Below, one piece after another: positions 33,001-35,410 of a stretch of DNA of 35,410 nt. The notes under the pieces were generated by a model. The model was not told where the DNA came from. It did not search any database and was given only the letters and a program-made list of their open reading frames with translations. The translations under genes and the position numbers were made by a program. This DNA comes from Prevotella sp. Lineage in GTDB: Bacteria > Bacteroidota > Bacteroidia > Bacteroidales > Bacteroidaceae. The DNA lies in the NCBI GenBank assembly GCA_017964785.1, contig JAGCRH010000039.1:1-35410 (forward strand), written 5' to 3'. The first letter of the stretch is position 1. Every line of letters begins with the position of its first letter.

Positions 33001-33200
33001 ACGCTAAGCGTAAGAAGATCGTCGTGGAGTCGAACCTCCACGAGACCACCGAGGTGCGCATTGTGAATACTGCCGGTATCACCGTCACCACCTTCGACAT
33101 TGAGCCGGGCGAGACCGTTGAGACCCGTATCAACAACGCCGGTGTCTACATCGTCCAGACCGCCGATGCCCACTATACCAAGAAACTCATCGTGAAATAA
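20976..33200 (+). CDS. Giant YGG-repeat secreted protein with T9SS sorting domain (putative adhesin)
   Basis: A 4074-residue exported protein with the signal peptide core IIISILLFLTAAAGQAQ. TTG 21018 (KTKHIIISILL) would give a shorter signal and remove the overlap with the upstream gene, so the start is uncertain. Residues about 40-2250 hold more than 30 glycine repeats of the form [VIL][YF]GG[GNSCA], best seen as a unit of about 25 residues: VYGGGN.G.v.GNT.V.v.GG.i. Examples are VYGGGNMGVVDGNTTVTVRG, VFGGGYNGKV and LYGGGNLSLVDGYRE. This suggests a long beta-solenoid. Residues about 1987-2052 and 2405-2965 contain a second, tyrosine-rich repeat (aY...Y..G..i...EYn...ddq.Yf). Residues about 3195-3330 are GLUG-like (FDGTIHGDGHTISGL). 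The end, from about 4005 (LDIYAKRKKIVVESN ... VRIVNTAG ... AGVYIV ... KKLIVK), matches a T9SS type A sorting domain. It is probably surface-attached; the ligand is unknown. I do not recognise a named family for the repeats. Confidence 0.85.
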   Translation: MKTLTTPQLRFSKTLKTKHIIISILLFLTAAAGQAQTQILIGGSVYGGGNMGVVDGNTTVTVRGGDIDRVYGGARMANVNGRAFVHLDGEHASMPYTIINYVYGGNDIAGKIGTFNTLPDTLTHTTENEINETWNAFVRISSKTITPAVYYTQAEIDAANEGDPAYGKTTSDIKIPEIDNNQKIYIGQLFGGGNGDYPYSTKKDNGKYDLTLDGTEYKDIEKPELDRTYLELLGGSIVYAFGGGNNVTVKQKTVIYVNNPTKVVNSIIDTDNQNEYTNTSTGQLLTNDRILYGMGLNTATTYPTSGEYQIGCFFGGNNKAEMAIQPIWHLIDGDIRNIYSGGNQGDMTCSVGLLLEIPEGSTITADNIYGGCRRADVHPKNADGSEVSAVPSPEGYQFPAGLSARVLIKGGEDINNVYGGNDISGSVWGGSAVGIYHSIRGNVYGGGNGSYAYTDRDYLKDDLTWGDFYYDPSKAASSVEALNAHRPNVEQTSVRLWGKDATHPTIIGGSVYVGGNSATVKPDPVKAADKVNYPNYPKVELKIGSYVIADEVFLGNNGENMVSTTAYPSDPAKNDPLLKYAGDVTDFNGNDKKFSSLDLTDDDTFATYMKGAEMTQKPSVVFDAKPGDPDTYKAYSSFFGSIYCGGNRGSMNVSACTEITFAHEIVVFDKLVGGCNDAYIPATTYNAAFDGGLIGAPPTSGDDKGIKLKLNIGGLKIQPKRWVIVDGKKTRLEWNTVDEDGNPTDPVETLDKDSGKDYETTDDNDLNRRFEGGNIYGGCYSSGHVNGNVVININSSIIDRDLLFDKVVTDDLGEEISLYGTDVLNQQEEYHITERRTGVILGQQGMDVLGKALNVFGGGKGRDTEIWGSTTINLNEGYVFQVFGGSEEGVIGKPNDGTGTNTCVFNGKTYKQDDKYSCYINLNGTVPGTSKNGTQGDTGSKMAEVEFIYGGAFLGPVAGNTVINLGNGRIFNSFAGSCNGDILGHTETYIGGDGTTVTGFPYIRDYVYGGNDLGGEIKGTKNFNASGSSRLSTDLPITIHSDDVTTASAYTEYTQGRALGIFGGCFGTYNYKLRKFSDYTDDEGTALTGFTKPRLDNAFVNFRPTKTDLLMTNENNVVSTIYGGGQGYPGDGDRDIMQNRSYILIDIPQEMTNYRDLEVFGAGAWAGQGMRTYLDPATTEETELHKVSAIIDLARGQIGSVYGGSYKEGFTRRTWVSVPEGSTIRLGYQTVHEDVDDDGNKTTYTITHGGSLFGGAYGVTNDNVCDVYEANVEYHSEDARVFYIYGGNNAARRTLYGRVNIDVPVWTFEPSSKWLATVYGAGYGENTWSQYTEVNLKGNDDANIDGAKVYQVFGGGYNGKVMNKATVQKWAGSTIPLDMGVYAATGKETNIKGLGLDNPLVRLTELGDTCNTNVRIYRGATSGHDAITKGGYAYGGGQGTKTIDKSGDVNGSTYIALLGGTAYRDIYAAGTVGAVLDEYGEQLPEKQRFTATANAYIAGGSVRNVYGGGYMGSVGLHEVNGKREGDISGDTTGDILGRTNVVIGIRKDQTDANLLKAIRAVKGSSETSTALDFYCGVPTVQRNAYGGGEGETQKGGRGGAVFGTANLTLNNGAIGYYYDPTTVTTSIDGLPVGYARKIDDETYYVGEVWKGEGTLKDYGNLFGGGYSDRSNVDFTNVTMWGGVLRGSLHGGAEVAAIGRGKTTEIPNSSQRTLDEIYKPGSTKVTMYNGHVRRNVFGGGKGYNLQGYGGANELFTDGYVFGTTEVYIHGGEVGTAEGVVVQEDGSGGDGNVFGGGDIGYVYSDAYRAEATDSPDHYYYRKGGANGVLTEDCKVVISPYLQIKKNGTPVTYPASGTGSKTYNAYDYVPTDYLNTLPKKNSSGTYGGGWTNLYTGANKNSTDPNADDKEERGVIIRNAVFGGGNVSTKKETFANAKTVFGNTTATLNDVYHRDFITVGTEHIGGLYGGGNLSLVDGYRELNITNYGTDYYGLNQRITLSEYNNMSNRERAYFQLEYLCMTENNGYKVNERISEEVYNGLPDDDKQYWQEFGFCSIYAGRLLNTIQRADFCGVFGSRMVLQGAKDRVPDVADATPYTINRVSELSLNKQRSARTGEGYTDPDEGDDAIHGNYFGIYSYVNYLGNLTSDVNFYEDTRQVLKKDGNGNVETDANGKEKITDASDGKEYYNYKLDNPASKTRNEGCSLNQVALASGVFLELTTEESTEEEKVYGYITGVIELDLINVKQDIVGGGYVYAKNEHGTRYKKDNFQTVILSPYNKIEGNLVRTHKEDGYYEGAENLKEIETSGNFIHRSKTIIDDCYPTNNAFNPSNKPYSEAHYWYIKGSVYVYEQVVSAYTGSANAYSKEVNLPLTITAASNGKLKLLNVQPSKYAYYKSYTDASTNTPMGTDDEIKVNNEVDIYHLNDVISYWDWSLLPANEQKYFVDKTYVNAITVTVGETSYAPGTIVMLPTEYNTYSQTITYNDATGNPVTKSSGDTGYADAKAYVFRLSNDISHDTGYVLTFDMKNPKDWDNWFSIKDMSTDGYSKIDSVTYKNLTPEEKKLLYLEGPSFRPKEVTTGTYEYTYGQKQHTKGEIITKEVYNLYPTADKSKAAVAYVATEAVTYTYNGLKKTVNKGMAIPYEEYNHDDLASVKSKFAKAYVCFSTLKLDEEKYITKGDLLTSDSITTLKTTYSALATKIQDVMTEAYICKEDGKYGGQVYNTNTNYSAIGSWCSINEDEHDKFVFNYDALDLLIDKNYRGIPARYDVETGTPSPALYSAEKSIEYTAKFVPVTNVISSITYNDGTTDHTLTGSSDAISSYDYEHFITNEQRHYTKLTSGIHVYKVTTAFTDGSVTYSVGETVEQSVYTAHQDNVKDIVYIAKDNFIYKGEPYSIGQTVKEEIYTASQDPRNSESDFYQKVADHEYNDAEPYYCYEAYGSTPVGTTITENEYTNTLVNDQQYFTIQGTQPTETTTFYVSSESDVYNLSKEKIITVVYQYTYNEESEGGGLKTTSELHVVNIHLQMESGVPEIGPLAPPATVLPGETVGMERPTVSEGLYEILTTGWELYASKDDAEHHRNGKPFVNGGTPVYWYQNGHDNMGGYVAFYAQTYLGYTYSKPVPLSVANYHDLKAVMEDKENHYFIDQVGMERAPKIYINDYTTDNPATSQNGLDLLKNLFDLSCSSTAETDETKPLYGHTLLNTNQVGACKNLEFILRTDINHTGTWDGIGTNNTTGCFDGTIHGDGHTISGLTGSLFNHLCGDVYNLGVTGTFTSAGIADEGNGYLENCWVKGGAAASGIKAVFNNPSGSGSHTINMVNCYYPSSAGYTAQTGAKGMPDKSFYNGEVAYNLNEFYLFKRYCDNTSSITSNDYTYLTDEGGETLTPHINGHYADISGPWLVKDGENHYIPGKGSYVESRYTDGDFIYDAGNEGEIPTKANIRYYTYTDTSTSPATVKTGYAPIWPDDYLFFGQMLTYGHDSNRSYQDLPSVINRDADNGFRLMTGMKIENSNRVYRAPAYYGSSTMDVAHFNPSAIFAKTKKDDASVEAYKGMTAIDFTGYHDNTTSNYVCGWADHKEASPYWTANTTSTGQFYPPLLDDDGLIGFKNVDLTKNLLVYTGTAAPAKEATNDKVRAYLGDMAYADKVTNTTYGTVAPSGDIDKETNLILAENIHGHRVELTEGNYKALNDHLLVDKQDFNAPISYTFDTGCRMWYQRNPDNFVTSEWDNAGNRSTKGWEGVSIPFKAEIVTTQTKGELTHFYSTSLKGHEYWLREFKGDVQQVGTSDVWTAKFSAPTANSDGSKTVTNSFLWDYYYWEINEPHHQDSNNDIYQQPQDENDYQYYKPGTNHVVNTFENYPRLAAGRPYNIGFPGATYYEFDLSGTFAPTTTADPDPVKLADPQIITFASATGTTILVSETELEAGAVTPSECNYTFTPNYMSKSIDAGAFFLNSNGNCYVETAAATEAVPFRPYFTTTTTAREKTRSIIFNNDDEQLKGVEERDLRGEEYGSLDIYAKRKKIVVESNLHETTEVRIVNTAGITVTTFDIEPGETVETRINNAGVYIVQTADAHYTKKLIVK

Positions 33201-33201
33201 G

Positions 33202-33220
33202 CCACAGATAACACAGATTG
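33202..33220. repeat. CCACAGATAACACAGATTG dispersed-type repeat between the last two genes
   Basis: The sequence in the short gap resembles the CCACAGATTACACAGATT motif found between genes in many bacterial genomes. Only one copy is present in this window, so the assignment rests on recall. Confidence 0.35.
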
Positions 33221-33223
33221 AAT

Positions 33224-35410
33224 ATGACACAAGATATGAAGAAGGATACGATATTACAGACCATAGCGCAACTGGCAGTCCGCTTCAAGCGGACTACCAG
33301 TCCGCTTCAAGCGGACTGCCAGTCCCCTTCAAGCGGACTGCGAACAATACTCCTGCTCCTGATATTTACGTTAGGAGCCGTAACTTCGTGGGGAGATCCG
33401 ACAGAAATCACTTCTCTTAGTGATATTGGTGCAACTGGAAATTATATTATAAAGAATGATATTAGTGCATCTGGGTTCACGACCTCCATTTCTACTTTTA
33501 GTGGTACATTGACTGCTCAAGCAAAGAGTGATGGAACATTCCCTGTTATTACGGGACTCACTGTGCCCATTTTTACCACGGCAACAGGCGCCACTATCAG
33601 CAACCTTATGTTTAAGAGTATCGCTGTTTCTGGCAGTGGATACGTTGGCGCAATCTGTGGCACGGCTAATGGCACCACCAGAATTTATAATTGTGGTATA
33701 CTGCCCAATACACCCGACAATCCTAACAATACGGCAGAGAAACCAACAAATCGCTCTACTGTGACTAGCAGTGACAATCATTGTGGTGGTTTAGTTGGCT
33801 ATCTTGACGGTTATGCCCGTGTTATTAATTGCTTCAGTTATGCTAATGTTTCTGCGGGCAGTAGTAGTAATGCAGGAGGTTTAGTGGGTCATAATACCAC
33901 CGCTACCATGCAGGGCAATAGTCAGGAAAACTTCAATAACAACGTCAAAACAATGGTTGTGAACTGTATGTTCTATGGAGACATTACCGCAGGCGGCACA
34001 AAACGCCCTGTCTATGGTGGTACAGCCATTGTTAACAACGCTGCAGACAAGGTTAATAACTACAACTACTATTGTGAAGAAGAGGCCTCATTTGACGATA
34101 GCTATAATAATATTAGCAACTACAATTATTCTTGGCCTGTTGCAAAAAAACACCTGATACGCTTTGAAATTTATCGTAACATTCTCAACAGTAATCGCCG
34201 TCTCTGTACTTGGTGGGTAAACGGATCATATAATACTTGCCCAACTGATGCAAATGTAGAGTCTGTTGGCATAGCCAAGTGGGTGCTGGATCAGACTATT
34301 GCCCCCTATCCTATATTGAAGAAATGGGGCAAGTATTATTCTACCTTTGACATCGACCCTGATAAGGTCTGGAACCCTGAAAAAAAAGAGAAGGTGGCAC
34401 GTAGTAATGCCAAACCATGGCAAGGCAAAAGTTATTCTACACTGAGTGTTACTATTAAGGCAGGTTCGAACAATAGCAGTGCAGACGATGTTACGAAACC
34501 TATTACCATCACAGATATGGACACATTGAACTACGACTATTGTGCAAAAAAGATACAACTGCCTTACTACAATGAAATCTTTGGTAATTCCCAAGGTGCC
34601 ACATGGGCTGCAAAATATGGCAATAATTATACAACTAAGGTGGTCACAGGTTGGAAGGTGACGAAGGTTAATGGTAGTGAAACAGGTTCTGGCCCGGATT
34701 TTTCCGAAGACTGGGAAAGTGGTTACAACTTCGCCGATCGTACTTCCACCAAAAAGGACCTATATGGTGTCAGTGGTCGGGTCTTTGCTCAAGGTGGTTA
34801 CTACTATGTGCCTGATAACGTTACTAGTATTGAAATCGAAGCCTATTGGGGTAATGCCGTTTATCTATGCAACAGCAATCGCCGCCTTGACAAAATGAAT
34901 AATGGTACAAGTGAGTTCTACATTTCAGGCAAATTGCCAGAAAAAGTAGGTGGAATAACTGATAATCCAACGGTACAGACCTCTTTGCAAAGTGCCGTTG
35001 GTGCATTGAAAAAAATTAGTGAAAATGACTCACCAGGTAATACGGTCTATGACCAGGCCATTGTTCTCGTAGGCAACTATCAGGACAATAGTTGTCATAC
35101 TTACCTTACTCTTGCAGGCAATAAATATGATACAGATGCCAAACCCTTTACCATTATGAGTGCAGACTTCGACTTTGACAATGAGCCTGACTTCTGCTTT
35201 CAGGCTGGTATGAACAATGTTAGCCGTCCTAACTTCCAGCCCATCCGTTTCGATTTCCTGATGGTGCCGGACATTACGATGGCCATCCGCTCCGGCCTCA
35301 ACTATTGGGGCGTTCGTAACATCTGTCCGCAGGGGCATTACGAAGTGACAGAAACTTCGTATATGTATGTAACTCAGTTCGAATATGAAATAAGGACAGG
35401 CGATAACAAA
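33224..35410 (+). CDS. Large exported surface protein with GLUG-like repeats, 3'-truncated by the window edge
   Basis: The frame from ATG 33224 is open for 729 codons to the last base, so this is a real gene that runs off the window. ATG 33236 (MKKDTILQ) is an alternative start. The N-terminus has a charged region coded by three palindromic repeats, then a hydrophobic core ILLLLIFTLGAVTSWG and probable cleavage. Residues about 70-290 form a GLUG-like beta-helix (GGLVGYLDGYARVINCFSYA, GGLVGHN). Later parts (GYNFADRTSTKKDLYGVSGR, YYYVPDNVTSIEIEAYWG, RPNFQPIRFDFLMVPDITMA) resemble regions of large Bacteroidales surface proteins, but no named domain is assigned. It starts 23 bp after the giant adhesin and is AT-richer from about 33370. 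It may be a partner of the giant protein; a sorting domain, if any, would be outside the window. Confidence 0.8.
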   Translation, partial: MTQDMKKDTILQTIAQLAVRFKRTTSPLQADCQSPSSGLRTILLLLIFTLGAVTSWGDPTEITSLSDIGATGNYIIKNDISASGFTTSISTFSGTLTAQAKSDGTFPVITGLTVPIFTTATGATISNLMFKSIAVSGSGYVGAICGTANGTTRIYNCGILPNTPDNPNNTAEKPTNRSTVTSSDNHCGGLVGYLDGYARVINCFSYANVSAGSSSNAGGLVGHNTTATMQGNSQENFNNNVKTMVVNCMFYGDITAGGTKRPVYGGTAIVNNAADKVNNYNYYCEEEASFDDSYNNISNYNYSWPVAKKHLIRFEIYRNILNSNRRLCTWWVNGSYNTCPTDANVESVGIAKWVLDQTIAPYPILKKWGKYYSTFDIDPDKVWNPEKKEKVARSNAKPWQGKSYSTLSVTIKAGSNNSSADDVTKPITITDMDTLNYDYCAKKIQLPYYNEIFGNSQGATWAAKYGNNYTTKVVTGWKVTKVNGSETGSGPDFSEDWESGYNFADRTSTKKDLYGVSGRVFAQGGYYYVPDNVTSIEIEAYWGNAVYLCNSNRRLDKMNNGTSEFYISGKLPEKVGGITDNPTVQTSLQSAVGALKKISENDSPGNTVYDQAIVLVGNYQDNSCHTYLTLAGNKYDTDAKPFTIMSADFDFDNEPDFCFQAGMNNVSRPNFQPIRFDFLMVPDITMAIRSGLNYWGVRNICPQGHYEVTETSYMYVTQFEYEIRTGDNK
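33276..33340. repeat. Three tandem 19-bp palindromes (22-bp period) in a signal-peptide coding region
   Basis: AGTCCGCTTCAAGCGGACT occurs at 33277-33295 and 33299-33317, and with one substitution at 33321-33339, separated by ACC and GCC. Each can form a 9-bp stem. The 22-bp period is not a multiple of three, so the copies are read in three different frames (VRFKRT, SPLQAD, SPSSGL). This shows conservation at DNA rather than protein level. Confidence 0.9.

Noticed and set aside
33276-33340. CRISPR array
   Set aside because: Repeats are 19 bp with 3-bp separators, there are no spacers or cas genes, and the array lies in a coding sequence.

Overview
The window comes from a Bacteroidales genome, most likely Prevotella or a close relative. 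The signs are a SusB-type GH97 enzyme, a SusA-type neopullulanase, Bacteroidetes promoters (TTTG, about 19-20 bp, TAnnTTTG), fimbrillin-type lipoproteins with an Mfa2/FimB anchor, and a C-terminal type IX secretion (T9SS) sorting domain. No RNA gene, CRISPR array, transposase or phage gene was seen. Base composition is moderate, with several clearly AT-richer patches inside surface-protein genes.

Region 1 (1-8761) is a starch/alpha-glucan utilisation block. It holds the 3' part of a GH97 alpha-glucosidase, then a 985-residue ORF that overlaps it by ATGA. That ORF joins a SusR/DUF6377-like periplasmic sensor with its transmembrane helix, in frame, to a complete type I pullulanase. A convergent GH2 beta-galactosidase-like gene follows, then a divergent GH13 neopullulanase. 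The GH2 and GH13 genes are fired from two mirror-image promoters whose spacers overlap, inside a near-perfect 49-bp dyad. Together the alpha-glucan enzymes would debranch and hydrolyse starch, glycogen or pullulan oligosaccharides in the periplasm or at the cell surface. SusC/SusD-type uptake genes are not in the window.

Region 2 (8762-9066) is non-coding. It carries three exact-length 43-bp tandem units, each built from two palindromes, a G7 tract, and the promoter of the next operon.

Region 3 (9067 to the window end) is one apparent operon of more than 26 kb, all on the plus strand with gaps of 2-67 bp. The order is: DUF3575-type outer-membrane protein; three large paralogous fimbrillin-like lipoproteins; an Mfa2/FimB-type anchor; a fourth paralog with a TTG start; two smaller fimbrillin-like lipoproteins (probable minor or tip subunits); a giant 4074-residue secreted protein; and a further large exported protein that runs off the window. 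The giant protein has more than 30 [VIL][YF]GG repeats, tyrosine-rich modules, a GLUG-like beta-helix and a T9SS sorting domain. The last gene is open for 729 codons to the edge. The set reads as a surface-fimbria/giant-adhesin locus, with several candidate polymerising subunits sharing one anchor.

A recurring theme is short nucleotide-level repeats lying inside coding sequence. Three exported proteins carry them in the signal-peptide region and one enzyme carries one in a domain loop. The main candidates for something undescribed are the giant YGG-repeat protein coupled to a fimbrial operon, the sensor-pullulanase fusion, and this repeat colonisation of signal peptides.
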